The position numbers and the translations under genes were made by a program. A DNA stretch of 64,000 bases from Scolanthus callimorphus (Eukaryota; Cnidaria; Anthozoa; Actiniaria; Edwardsiidae). The notes below the pieces were generated by a model. It did no database searches, was not told where the DNA came from, and worked only from the letters and a program-made list of their open reading frames with translations. Below, piece after piece: positions 12,227 to 23,449 of this stretch (position 1 is the stretch's first letter; the number at the start of each line of letters is the position of its first letter). The stretch is taken from contig CM066921.1 of the NCBI GenBank assembly GCA_033964015.1, forward strand, positions 23,541,355-23,605,354, in the 5' to 3' direction.

Positions 12227-14143
12227 CTACGATTTATTGTTAAAACGCGCCCTCTGTCTGGGCGACAGGCCGTGTGGTCACAGTACATACACACGCACGA
12301 ATGACGTCATAGCCGCGTATGCTAGCAAAACTGAGGGCTGAAATTCGCGGGCACAGTTTAGACTTTTCATCTTAGAAAAATAGTTCTGTTTATTTTTTCC
12401 TAGTGACACGGTAACGAATTCTGCGTTCTGATTGGTTCTTAGAGCGTGCGCGCGATCCTATCTCTGACCTAAGTCACGGTAACCATTTGCCCGCGCTTGT
12501 TTTCATAAAAAAATCATTCTTAAGAGTTGCGAAAAAATTTAAGTTATTTACTGGCTTTAGGTCTGTCCATATAGGGAAAAGCTGTGACCTCCGCCTGGAA
12601 AATGTCCTCGGTCACAGTTGTACCCTATACGGACCTCCCAGATAACACAAAGCACACTCTGGTGTTTCGCCGGGGTTATGCAAAAATATTGCCAGAATAC
12701 CTTTCAAATGCCTTTTAAAGCATGTCATATGTGAGTGGAATCCATGATGCAAATAGTGTGGATTCTGTTGCCCAATTTTCATTTTCAGAAGATGCGAGTT
12801 TAATTTCTACGGAGCCACCTTAAAAATGTTGTAACATGGGCATGATATTAGTTTCCTTGCCCAAAACATGACCTCTAATAAGAAAAGCTCCTGGTAAATG
12901 GTTTGTCGCTACCAGGTTATTTTATTATTTGCAGACGTAAAAGGTGAACGTGTAGACGGTAGAGCGGCAGTTTCAAAGTTTAAGACAATTGCTGGTAAAA
13001 AGCACATTCAAATAATAAATTACTCAGGCGCGAAGTTTTAATGCGTTTTTCCTTATACGAGTCCGTATTTGCAAACAGTTTTACGCTCGACGCTACAGAC
13101 TTGTACTGCCGCGGTTGAATCAAAGTGAAGTTCGAAATTCCACGTTTGGCTAGGCCTAAGATCAACATTCTGAATTTTGGGGTTCTGTTAGTCATAGCCA
13201 GAACTCAATATCCTAGAACCGCACCTAGAGACCAAGTGTTTTAGATCTAAGCAACACGTCTTGGTGACATCAAAGTATGGTTATATACATTTGGCAGCTC
13301 GATCACAACGATGGTAAGAAAGATAACTTACCATTTTAACATGGGAGACCCTTTGGGATACCAGTCCTCAATGTTCTGTCAAACGCTCCTCCGTATTTTC
13401 TTGAGTTACTTGCGCACTACACTAAATGCCACATCGCGAATTCCCGCATCGTTTCATTCAGAGAACTAGTAGAAAGAAAAGCTCTCTAAGTTGAAAGCTG
13501 ACAGATCAACATTTTTCGACCACAAACCGTCAATCTCTTGCTTATTCGTGCGACACGCACATTTCCTTCGATCTCCCGCATGTTTTGAAATTTATATATT
13601 ATTTTTCTCTTAGTACATTCTCCCGCGAAAATGTTGATAATTTCTTTAATCTCCACAGGCAGCCAAAGTCATGTTTTCCTACATTTATAGAACAGAAAAA
13701 AACGACTTTATCCTGGGGAGAAAAAGGAGGAGATTAAACGTTTTCTCACTAGTAACTTGGTAAAACCTTCAGGTCCTAAAATAGATCTGTTTCCAGTCGT
13801 CCTGGGAAAATTCTTAAGGATTTTCTTAAGAATTGTTTATTTTTATGGATACGACATTATTTTTATGCGTCCTTGCAATAATGGAGTTCATTGGTTTTCA
13901 AGTAAATGCAAAACGCTTGGTCCAGTTAGTCTAGTCGCAAGAAGGTGTTTACGTGCCCGGAACATTAAACGAGGCATCACATTTTTGGACAAGAGTCTCA
14001 AGGTGTTTATTTGGAGTGTTTTAAGTAAATTATTTTGTTTCTTTGTAGCGGTTTGTAGATTTATATAAACGGTAACCTATCAGCAAAGTCGATTTAGAAG
14101 GGTTACCCTTATGCTCTATATTTCCGCTTGCGTTTACATATAC
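12227..14143. other. No gene seen; old repeat fragments
   Basis: Holds a 70-bp imperfect palindrome (12565-12634) and an ATTGG-type motif at 12430 seen at the edges of many repeats in this window. The open frame at 13757-14068 has no recognisable content. Confidence 0.5.
12565..12634. repeat. Imperfect 70-bp hairpin
   Basis: gtccatatagggaaaagctg... pairs with ...gtaccctatacggac across a short centre. Probably the end or centre of a mobile element. Confidence 0.6.
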
Positions 14144-14146
14144 ACA

Positions 14147-14314
14147 GGGAATTTCTGCTGAAACACATCGACGGGAAAAGCTGAATTTCCCATGGTAGAA
14201 GAACTTCAAGTATTCGGATTTCCCGTGGCTATCCATGTGAATTCCGAGCACTTCCCATGCGTGTGCCTTGGGAAATTCAGTATTTCCCATGGATGGGTTT
14301 CAGCAGAAATTCCC
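14147..14314. mobile_element. 168-bp MITE, copy 1 (gggaatttc family)
   Basis: Perfect 18-bp terminal inverted repeat: gggaatttctgctgaaac at 14147 and its complement ending at 14314. The interior holds repeated 'ttcccatgg' motifs. A second copy is at 21819-21987. Confidence 0.85.
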
Positions 14315-14389
14315 AGTAATAGTTAACAACTATGCCCCGAAGGGGAGGTGAATCACTGGAAAAATCGGTCCTTCTTGTAACTATGTAAA

Positions 14390-15180
14390 CAGTTCGTAAA
14401 ATCCGATTTACACAGTATGTAAATCTATTTACAGACTATTTACATCGTATGTAAATGAAGTTTCCTTTCACATTGTGTGTGAATAGTTTGTAAATTTTAA
14501 TTTACACACTGCTGTAAAATGTTCACCAACTACGCTATTTCTATGCACTGAAAGAGTCTGTAAATATAGATATACACACTATGTAGAAAACTTCATCTTA
14601 CATAGCCATATTTACAGAGTTTATTAGTACCTCTGTTAAGCGGACATCTCCTATTCAGCGGTCACTTTCCAAGGCAATTAACTGTACTTATCTTTATTCA
14701 GTAGACACCTCCATTAAGCGGCCAGTGGCCGCGACCGCCATTTCCCTTTTCGTACGTGTCGCGAGCTTAATTGCCTTTTGCGAACCTCCAATAACTGGCT
14801 ACGTTTCACGGTCTCGCGGGTTTTGTGAGTGGAGTTGAAATAATTTTGGTTACATTAAATATGCACATAGTTCGTTACTGTGTTATTTTAGAAATGTAGT
14901 TATGTTGCCATTGAAGGTTGGCAGTTACTCTTGATGGACACCCTTATAGTATCGGCCATTTAAATACTATTGACGGTAAAATAATATTCTGTAAATAGTC
15001 TGTAAAAGTGCAGAAAGGGGCCCACAATAGTCTTTGTAAATATTCTGTCAATAGTCTGTAAACAGCCTGTAAACAGCCTGTAAATTATGTTGTAGCTCCG
15101 TTATAAACTTTATAAATAGTATGTAAAAGTACAGAAAGGGGGCCCTGAACACTATGTAAATAGTCTGTCACTATTACTCT
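14390..15180. repeat. Interspersed 'gtaaat/ctgtaaa' short repeats, left side
   Basis: Many irregularly spaced copies of 'agtctgtaaa' / 'tatgtaaat' motifs, complementary to the 20640-21290 block. Confidence 0.75.
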
Positions 15181-15199
15181 GAATAGACTGTGAAAGTGA

Positions 15200-16620
15200 A
15201 GGCCGAATGGTGTCTTGTCAAGTTCTCGGTAATGGTTAAAATCTAAACATAAATTTTCCCGAAATTCATTTTGATAAATTCCTTAAAAGTATATCTAGAA
15301 CATCAGATGACGTGTCAACTGTTTTCCGAGGCCCATTCTTTTGTATTGCCTGCCACTCATTTTCTGTAATTTACCTCACTTTATACACGCTTTAATCTCG
15401 ACTTAAATTTTATGTCAAATTTTCACTTTCGCGTAGCTTCTGATCTCGTGACCTAGCGCGATTTAATCGGCGATCAAATTTTCTGTGTCGTTAGAAAATG
15501 ATGACAGCTAAAAAAAGCCGTGTTAGGGATTTTTTTAATTGTATAATAAGCGACCTTATATTTTCGTAAATATGCAAAATATCAAAAATCGCTCACACGG
15601 TTTTGCAGGTCATTTCTCCGTGAGTAAAATCCGAAAAAGTGTGAAATGTGCCGTCTCGATCCGTTTCAAGTAATTATTAGGTAGTTTTTAAGTTCTGGGC
15701 CGTTAAAATACAAGAAAAATTTAAACTTCGCTAAAATGAACAACTTCATGAGACAGAACTATCCTTTAGCTTTTAAACAATGTATAGTGGATTATCATAG
15801 CGTAAATTGCGACGCGACGATATTTTTTCTCCGTAAGCACGTCGTTGTCACTGATCCCATTGTTTGGGACTCCTGTGGTAAATGCAACGCTGACCGGCTT
15901 TACCGGCGGCTCTTCATGGTCCTCGGCCATTTTGAAAATGGCGGTTGGCGGTTGGTGTTCTGGAAAGGAAAGTATCTTGAAATGCCGGTCGGCTCCGACA
16001 GCAAGAGCAAGTGATCATTGCTAAAAGGTAATTAATATCATAATTTGCAAATTTACAGGTAGTTAATCCTTGTTGTTTAGATACAACAAGGAATACATTC
16101 GAGTTTGGACAGGGACACTCGACACTACACAGAATAATTTGACTTCCAGCGTAGTTAATGTTATCACATTCGAATGAAGTTACTTCATTTCGTGAATTTT
16201 TCAAACATTATTTGCCCAAAGAGGTTTTTTAGACCCGTTACAAAGTATAACACAACAGTATATTCTGGGCTAATCTAAATATTCTGTACTTTCAAATATC
16301 TCAACAATATCTCTTTGAAACAGTTTATGTTCGTTATCACAACCTTCTTTATGCAAATACAAATGTTCTTACCCTCCTTGAAAAGTCTGGGAAATCTGAT
16401 ATTTTTTCAAGTTCAGGGACTTGTCAGGGAATGTTCAAAATAGTCAGAAAATTTTGAAAAGAACTCAAAAGTCAAGGAAAAAAAGTCAAAGGAAAAGCCA
16501 TACAGATTACAAGCTGTTGACATTTTGTTTATGTGAAATTAAATTTAGTTGAGATTTGTTTATTCAAGAAATGTATTTAACAAAGTTTTTCGAGTATTTA
16601 CATTTTGTGCTCCTCCACTG
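15200..16620. other. No gene seen
   Basis: Open frames at 15736-16014 (+) and 15914-16204 (-) overlap and match no family. A 24-nt near-perfect hairpin (ccttgttg...caacaagg, about 16067-16090) is the only structure noted. Confidence 0.45.
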
Positions 16621-16817
16621 TTAAGCAGGCTTTTCACTAGGGAAGTAACGAAAGACAAAGAACAGATTAGGTGACGTAAGCATGAAGGAAAGCAGAATGG
16701 AAGGTTTCCACTTTCTTACGTCCCTGCTTATGCTTGTATCGCTACTGACACTATGATTTTCTTATGTCTTTCTCTTTCTCTGTCTTCACTAATTTCGCTA
16801 GTGAAAAGCTGGCTTTA
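16621..16817. mobile_element. About 195-bp MITE
   Basis: Terminal inverted repeats of about 24 bp with few mismatches (aagcaggcttttcactaggg / complement ending ...gtgaaaagctggctt). Confidence 0.7.
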
Positions 16818-17740
16818 GTACTTTGCATGCAGGACACAGATACATGCTGGATTCACACCTGGTATTGAACCCTCCAAGGATTACATGACAAACAAAGGCA
16901 GCCTAGATAAATCACCATTAACCATTACTGTGCCACGCAGTTATGTGTCTAGTTAAATATACAATAGTTCTTTACTTTTACTATTTGAGTGTATCCACAC
17001 CGTAAACTTTTTCTTGTACCTTATTCAGAGTACTACTGAAACCGATAGACTGTTTATTGGGCTCAACAAAAAGCAATCATCTCATTACAAAACATTAACG
17101 AGTCTGATGCCACTCCTTCACGCAAAATAATTCATGCGTTGTGTTGCTGGCAAACAAGAACTTAATGTTTTGGTAAATAATACACTGATTTGTATTTGTT
17201 TACCTCATAGAATTATTGGAAAACACAAGCAGATGGCTTTTCTGAATGTTTCTGAATTTGCAAAATAACATATTTGTGTTGCACATATTGCTGACCTCAG
17301 TACAGGAACTGAAACACATGAATGTTTTTGTCTGGAGAAGAGTGCTTTTTCTCGAGCTGAAAATACTGTCTACCGGTTTTGGTAGTAAACCTCCTTGATG
17401 AGCTCAGTCGCTCTTGAGGCAAACTCTTTGTCAGAATATGTTAAAATGAAGGAAAAAAAAACATTTGGAAACAGTTAAAAAAAAAACAGTTTTTGCTTGG
17501 CAGTGACCACAATAGATGAAAAAAATCAGACATCTCTTTTCACAAAGTGAGAAGTGAGGTAGGAGTGAAGGGACAGCTGAAAATTCTGGCTAATAAAACA
17601 GCTCAAATCTTGAGAGTCATGATAATAATTCATGATAATAATTATTTGGGTGACATGGTTGTTTTGCACCCTTTTAGCTATTTTACTGGTAGATTATCTT
17701 TAAAAAAAATAAGAATTGGTTGTTATTATTGATAGTTTTT

Positions 17741-17922
17741 TAGTATATACCAAATCAGTGAATAGTCATTTTCGCGTGCTCTGATTGGTTTCTGAAATGG
17801 TAGATATCCAGCACTATTTACTGTTTTGAGAAAACTCTCAAAATGGCGGCTCGTTTCACGCGCAATACTGTGTTCTGAACCTTAATCCATCATATTTTAT
17901 TCTACTGATTTGGCATATACTA
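17741..17922. mobile_element. MITE, tagtatataccaaatcag family, copy 1
   Basis: Inverted termini tagtatataccaaatcag at 17741 and ctgatttggcatatacta ending at 17922, with one mismatch. The interior contains ctctgattgg and caaaatggcggctcg. The flank at 17930-18045 (ggtcggtgcctagc..., gatagttgttaac) is shared, inverted, with 21300-21365. Confidence 0.82.
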
Positions 17923-17981
17923 AGTACACCCATCCCCCTCAGGGTCGGTGCCTAGCAGTGGATATAAACCTTGATGCTTCA

Positions 17982-18018
<37 letters not shown>

Positions 18019-18192
18019 TGGGGGATAGTTGTTAACTATTATAGCATAACAGTTAGCTTTCTTGCAAAATGATTGGCTGATTTTCTGTGGGAAATAAGAG
18101 TCCATACCACGCTGCTTGCATCAGGTTGTCATAGTAAAAAGTAAATTTCCAGAGGTTTTGAGTGTTGTGGACTCCTATTTACCACTTTTTAC

Positions 18193-18272
18193 ACCATCAT
18201 CATGGTCAAAATTTGTTGTCAACTCACTTGCATGTGGCTTGTGAATCCACAACATTTTGACCATGATGATGG
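18193..18272. repeat. 80-bp hairpin
   Basis: ccatcatcatggtcaaaatt and its near-complement ending in accatgatgatgg close a 30-nt loop. Confidence 0.7.
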
Positions 18273-18778
18273 CATGAGGCATGGTCCACAATTTTAGGGC
18301 ATTTAAGATTTTACAACACAGTAAACATCTCACATACCGTACTGTATAAAGAACAAATGGATTAAAAACCTGAAATAGGCTGTTATTTACTGTTGACATA
18401 TTTTACTCTCAAGATCATGCTGGATAAATTATTTATTCATTTGGCTCAGATCGAGCTTTCCTGTATCATATTGTGCCACCAGCTTTTGCCATCTGGCTAA
18501 CAGAAATACTCAAAACCTTATGCAACCTGCTAAGGGTTATCAGATATTGATTTCATTTTGATACAAAGTCTGTTCAAGTATTAACAAGCAGCATTTATGC
18601 AAATGATGTTACAATAATTAAGGAAGACTACTAATAAAATTCATATCATGTTTTTTAGGTTGTGGAAAGATAATGGCACCCACAGAAAAAGGACTCAAAT
18701 ACCTAAAAGTATCATATTGCACCAGAGATATCCCTTGGCGAAATTAGATGTAGATATAGTGTGATATATGTATTGACA

Positions 18779-19098
18779 GATTGCATTTTTAATCTGCACC
18801 AGGGGGGATTGAGGACCTATGGAACATTTTCCAGGGGGGTTGTATTGAACTCTGGAAATTCCACGGGAGGGGGTGTCTGGAAATTCAAGGGGGAGGGGTA
18901 AAAAAGGTGACTTTCCAGGGATATTTTATCCAAAAATAGATTTTTTTTGGCAGAAAAAAATGGAAATTCCAGGGAAGGGGGTCCTTTATGAGGTTGGAAA
19001 TTCCAGGGGTGGGTGTCTGTTTCAAGAGTGGAAATTCCAGGGAGGGGGTCTTTTTAAGGGAGGTCCTCAACCCCCCTGTGCAGTTTAAAAATGCAATC
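18779..19098. mobile_element. 320-bp MITE with internal ggaaattccaggg repeats
   Basis: Termini gattgcatttttaatctgca (18779) and the complement ending atgcaatc (19098) match over about 37 bp with few differences. The interior is a G-rich imperfect tandem of 'ggaaattccaggg'. Confidence 0.85.
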
Positions 19099-19195
19099 GG
19101 CCATCCTACATATGGTAATTCTGCTCTTCAATGAGAGTGCTGGTTGCAACATTTTGTTAGGTGAGCATGAAAGTCTATGTAACTTAGGGCATGTT

Positions 19196-19618
19196 CACAT
19201 GATGGTGGACACTGGGTAGATGGGGTAGCCTGGTTCTGTGGGGTTAGTTTCCATATAATCTCCCTTATTGTCTTGTTCACATGGGAGATGGGGTTAGTTT
19301 TTTCGTGTGAACTATCAACCCTGGGCTGAGGTTGCGCTAACGTCTGTTTCTCAATTGCTTCAAATAATAATTGCTTTGAATGATAATTTATTCGAGTAAT
19401 AAGTTTGAGTTCACAGCAAGATGATTTTGGCAACAACTGTTAATTTATGTCTCTAGCCACCATTTTAATTTTCGCTTGCTCATCACAGCACCTTTGGGTC
19501 ATGTGAATTATTATATTTTTTTAAGCTCCCCAAGCTGGGGCCACCCTTTATTGGCATTAAACACACAAGGTAACCCCACTACCCATAGTCCCACACCTTC
19601 ATCGTGTGAATAGACCCT
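19196..19618. mobile_element. About 420-bp MITE
   Basis: Diverged inverted ends: agggcatgttcacatgatgg... and complement of ...ttcatcgtgtgaatagaccct. Both interiors carry 'ggtagtggggtta/ggtagatggggta' segments in mirror order. Confidence 0.65.
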
Positions 19619-19872
19619 CAAAATAAAACAACATTTGTCACATTATCCTAGAAACACTTTTGGTATTTCGCAGATGTTTATATAATAAAAGTATTTTATG
19701 TTGCAAAAGAAGTGATATATCAAATAATGTATCAGATCAGAGTACCTCTAGACATTTGGAAATACTGTATTGTGTCACTGTTGTCAAATTATTAATAACT
19801 GTTGGATAGATATATTGGAAGAAGTGTGATGTCTGAATTGGAAGTGTTGTCTTGATTTGTGGATAGAAGTAC

Positions 19873-20377
19873 AGTTTTAAAGTGCAACTAAAGACAGAAA
19901 TCAACTACATTTCATCAAAAAGATCCATTATCCAAAGGAACAGTAACGAAAGAAAAATGTGTTTACCGCGCGCCATTAATATTTGATTGATTTTTGAATA
20001 TTTCCGATTGGCGATTTTTTCGTTCAACTATGCGTTTCTGCATCCTGTGGGGTGAACAATGGTTCCTGTGACGCATGAAGAAGACATAGAAAGTAGAACA
20101 AAGACCACGAAGAAGACAAAGAAAGAAGAACAAAGACCTTTGTTGTATTTTCTGTCTTCTTCATGCGTCATAGGAACCATTGTTCTGAAGAGCTTCTCCC
20201 CCAAGATGCATCACGCATAGTTGAACGAAAAAAAAAACGCCAATCGAAAGTATTCAAAAATCAATAAAATATTAACGGCGCGCGTAAAGCACATTTTTGT
20301 TTCGCTACTGTTCCCTTGGATAATGGATCTTTTTGATGAAATGTAGTTGACTTCTGCCTTTAGTGGCACTTTAAACT
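19873..20377. mobile_element. 505-bp foldback (near-palindromic) element
   Basis: Two arms of about 210-230 bp pair almost throughout, from agttttaaagtgcaactaaa (19873) to the complement ending ctttaaact (20377). The loop holds gaagaagac/gaacaaagac repeats. No coding capacity. Confidence 0.85.
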
Positions 20378-20639
20378 AGAATGAAGGGCTCACAATACTT
20401 GTAATTTTGCTCCTGTCAGTTCAAAAATATACCCAAAAAGCTAAATTAATGTGTTGTAACTTATTTTAATTATATTTATATTTTGTAACTTAGAATGTTT
20501 GCTACTGATTTTATCTAGATACCATGAGATTTAGAAGAAATAATTTTTTTTTATAGATATTTAACATGCTGGCTGTTTCAGGGGGAATTGTAGGTTATTG
20601 GTTTGAACTCACTTTTTATCTGCTTGAATTCGCCGGTGA

Positions 20640-21290
20640 TTTACAGATTTTTCAGACTATTTCCAGGGTATTTACTTTTACAGCTATTTACACACTATCT
20701 GTGAGCTGTTAGAGTTTTCAGTAGATTTACAAATTATTTTCAGAGTATTTACAGGCTATTTCCACAGTCCTCTCCGTTGATTCTACAGACTATTTACACG
20801 CTCTTTTCAGAGTACTGAGATTATTTTTTGAACAATTTACAGATTATCTACAAGCTATTTCCACAGTCCTCTCCGTTGATTCTACAGACTATTTACACGC
20901 TCTTTACAGAGTACTGAGGTTATTTTCAGAAATAATTTACAGATTATCTACCGGCTATTTCCACAGTCCTCTCGGTTGATTCTACAGACTATTTACACGC
21001 TCTTTACAAAGTACTGAGAATATTTTCTAGAACAATTTACAGATTATCTACAGGCTATTTCCACAGTCCTCTCGGTTGATTCTACAGACTATTTACACAT
21101 TATTTACGGATTCTTTACAGAATCTGTTCATAATGCACAACATCTTGCTCAAAGTTTACAGATTATTTACCAACTATTTACAGACTAACCTGAGAATCTA
21201 CATACTATGGAAATGTACATTTAGTCTGTAAATCGGATTTACGGTTTATTTACAAACTATTTACATAGTTACAAGAAGGACCGATTTTTC
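20640..21290. repeat. Short 'tttacag' interspersed repeats with a 115-bp tandem, right side
   Basis: 'ccacagtcctctccgttgat' type blocks followed by 'tctacagactatttacac' recur about four times (near 20762, 20852, 20962 and 21060) within a field of tttacag motifs. Confidence 0.8.
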
Positions 21291-21369
21291 CAGTGAATAG
21301 CGGAGACTCGAGGCGTCGAGGTATATATCCACCGCTAGGCACCGACCCTGAGGGGGATAGTTGTTTTTA

Positions 21370-21525
21370 TAGTATATACCAAATCAGGTTAAAATGTTCA
21401 AACGCAATATCGCGCGCCAAACGAGCCGCCATTTTGAGGGTTTTCTCTAAACAGTAAAGAGTGCTGGATATCTACTACCAATCAGAGCGCGCGAAAGTGA
21501 CTATTCACTGATTTGGTATATACTA
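21370..21525. mobile_element. MITE, tagtatataccaaatcag family, copy 2 (inverted)
   Basis: Same ends as the copy at 17741-17922, about 26 bp shorter, with the interior in the opposite orientation (cgagccgccattttgag, ccaatcagagcgcgcg). Confidence 0.82.
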
Positions 21526-21647
21526 AGTAGGGATAGCCCTAGGATAGGGATATCCCTAGCGGCAAAGTGGGGTAACCCTCCTAGAAGGGACTAACTTTTT
21601 GTATACATGTTATCGCTCTGGCTAGGGTTAACCTAGGAGAGCTACCT

Positions 21648-21653
21648 TTTATT
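21648..21653 (-). terminator. Candidate polyadenylation signal AATAAA of the receptor gene
   Basis: AATAAA on the minus strand about 380 bp past the receptor stop codon. It is the first hexamer noticed downstream. Position only; no transcript evidence. Confidence 0.35.
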
Positions 21654-21818
21654 TGTACATGGAAAGAGCAAAAGTCTCGTGAGACACTTTTGAGAGCTGT
21701 AAACACTCGAAACAGTTCCACATTTTCTTTAATTGCTGTTCTGTTATATTGTTTGTTGTCTAAAACAAACCGGGGGGGGGGGGGGGGAGGGGGACAGCAA
21801 AAACTGACGCCATGCACA

Positions 21819-21987
21819 GGGAATTTCTGCAAAAAAAACATGCATGGAAACAGCTGATTTTCCCAAGGCACACGCATGGGAATTGATTGGAATTCACATT
21901 GATAGCCATGGGAAATCCGAACACTTCCCATTCTTATACCATGGGAAACTCAGCTTTTCCCATGGATGGATTTCTGTAGAAATTCCC
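21819..21987. mobile_element. 169-bp MITE, copy 2 (gggaatttc family)
   Basis: gggaatttctgc ... gaaattccc ends with the same internal ttcccatgg motifs as 14147-14314. It lies 45 bp past the stop codon of the receptor, inside its likely 3' UTR. A poly-G run of about 16 (21774-21789) sits just before it. Confidence 0.82.
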
Positions 21988-22031
21988 TGTGATGTCACAA
22001 CACTGAAGTGACGCACTGAGGGCAAGCAAGC

Positions 22032-23449
22032 TTATTTTATGATTTCTTGATAAATGTCTCCTTCCCGTGAAGTCTGACCGTTGATTCCCTGGTCTTGTGT
22101 TGTTTGCAGATCATGATATATATTTTCCCCACCCCTGTCCTGCTTATTGACACGACTTTCCCGTCTGCTGTCCTCTAAAGGGGAGTATATGTTATCTTTC
22201 GCGCCTGCGTTCTCAGTCGCCTTGACCAGCGGCATGTACATTCCATCGTTATTATCATAATTATCATAATTATGGTTCATTTTGTTATTCTTGTTTCCTG
22301 CATCAACATCTACTGTCACGTGCAGCTGGCTGAGATTAACAGTACAAAGTCCCGCGTCGCTCAGATTCCGTCGATGAAATCGTGGCATCGTTTGATGTCG
22401 AACCAAATCCTCGGTAGTCGCCGCGCGTTTTGCCGCGGCAATATTAACAATGCTATGTGTCAAGTCGCTGTTGTCGCGACTCCGACTCTGAGTTACATAC
22501 GACTTGTTGCTTCCCGAGGCAGCTCGTTTCCTCATGCTTCCCGAAGGTGAAACATTAACAGCGTGATAAGTCGGCTCGTGGAAGCTTTTGTGACTCAGTG
22601 TTGGGCTCGGCTGATAATAAGAGCTGTTAGATAATCTCTTTGAAGGGGTGGAGTCACTCTGAGGTTTGCTAGCATTGAGTGGGCACCTCTCGGATGAGTT
22701 ATTTAATGGTTGATAAACCCCTTCGTCGTCATAGTTACCAGATAGTCTCTCTGGGTCCGTCAACGCGCGGCTATTGCGTTTATCGTCGATAATAACGTCA
22801 CAGCTTGTTGACTTGAGTGAACCGCTCTCTGTTGCTCTTCTTAGCAACACAAGACTTGGCGCGGAAACACTCCGTGTTTTTAACGGCTGATAAACAGTTT
22901 CGCCCTTGAATTCATTGAGACCCTCATTTTGATTAAAGGTTTTTCTTTGATGCCCGAGTAAGGGTTGGTACATACTTTCTGGCCTTTGTTTAATTGTTGA
23001 CTCAGCAACATCATATTCGTAGATTCTATCCCCGGCATTATGGTCGTCCTTGTCTGGTCCTTCAAGGACTTGATACAAAGGTTCCAGCACGCCAGCCACA
23101 ACTTCTGAGCCTGCGGTTTCGTGTAATGGTGTTGTGCTATCTGCGCATGCGGTATTTGAAAGCTTCCTAACTTGATTGTCGTCTTCATTTTGAGCCTGCG
23201 AAAGTCGTGTCAGCGAACGGAATGTTTTGGTTACCTGCCCCTCTTGCGCACTGTCGTATATATCTTCCCCGGCATACACTGCGCCGCCATTAAAGCCCAA
23301 GTTTACCTGTCCCTCGCCCGCCTCGGAATACACTTGGTCTAGTTGCTCGTCGGGTCCCAGGAGCTCGAGGTACGAGTGGCATGAGGGTGGCCTGGGTTCT
23401 GCATGCATTTCACTCGGTACAATTGGTAGTGGCTTTGAATACCGCTTTC
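22032..23449 (-). CDS. Receptor exon 9: long tyrosine-motif tail and stop
   Basis: 1,418 nt, phase 1 in, TAA at 22032-22034; acceptor tccttttgctgaaacag. About 471 residues, disordered, no known fold. Tyrosine motifs include LYQVL, MYQPL, VYQPL (twice), MYMPL, IYSPL, IYHDL, IYQEI and TYHAV, plus VYSEA, IYDSA and IYEYD. MYQPL with Ser at -2 fits an ITIM. Spacing between YxxL pairs (about 18-24) is too long for a classic ITAM. RSVSAPS and RRNLSD look like basophilic-kinase or 14-3-3 sites. The C-terminus (IYQEIIK) is not a standard PDZ ligand. Confidence 0.88.

Larger units (their letters stand above)
14353..21297. mobile_element. Possible large element with 'tttaca'-rich inverted ends
   Basis: actggaaaaatcggtccttc (14353 on) recurs inverted with its 3' end at 21297; similarity continues inward for about 60-90 bp with gaps. 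Both inner flanks (14400-15180 and 20640-21240) are arrays of short 'tttacagactattta' type motifs. No transposase was recognised in the 6.9 kb between them, which holds several other MITEs. It may be one large non-autonomous element or two independent solo ends in opposite orientation. Confidence 0.4.

Noticed and set aside
18873..19088. Gly-rich frame on plus and Pro-rich frame on minus
   Set aside because: Translation of ggaaattccaggg repeats inside a MITE.
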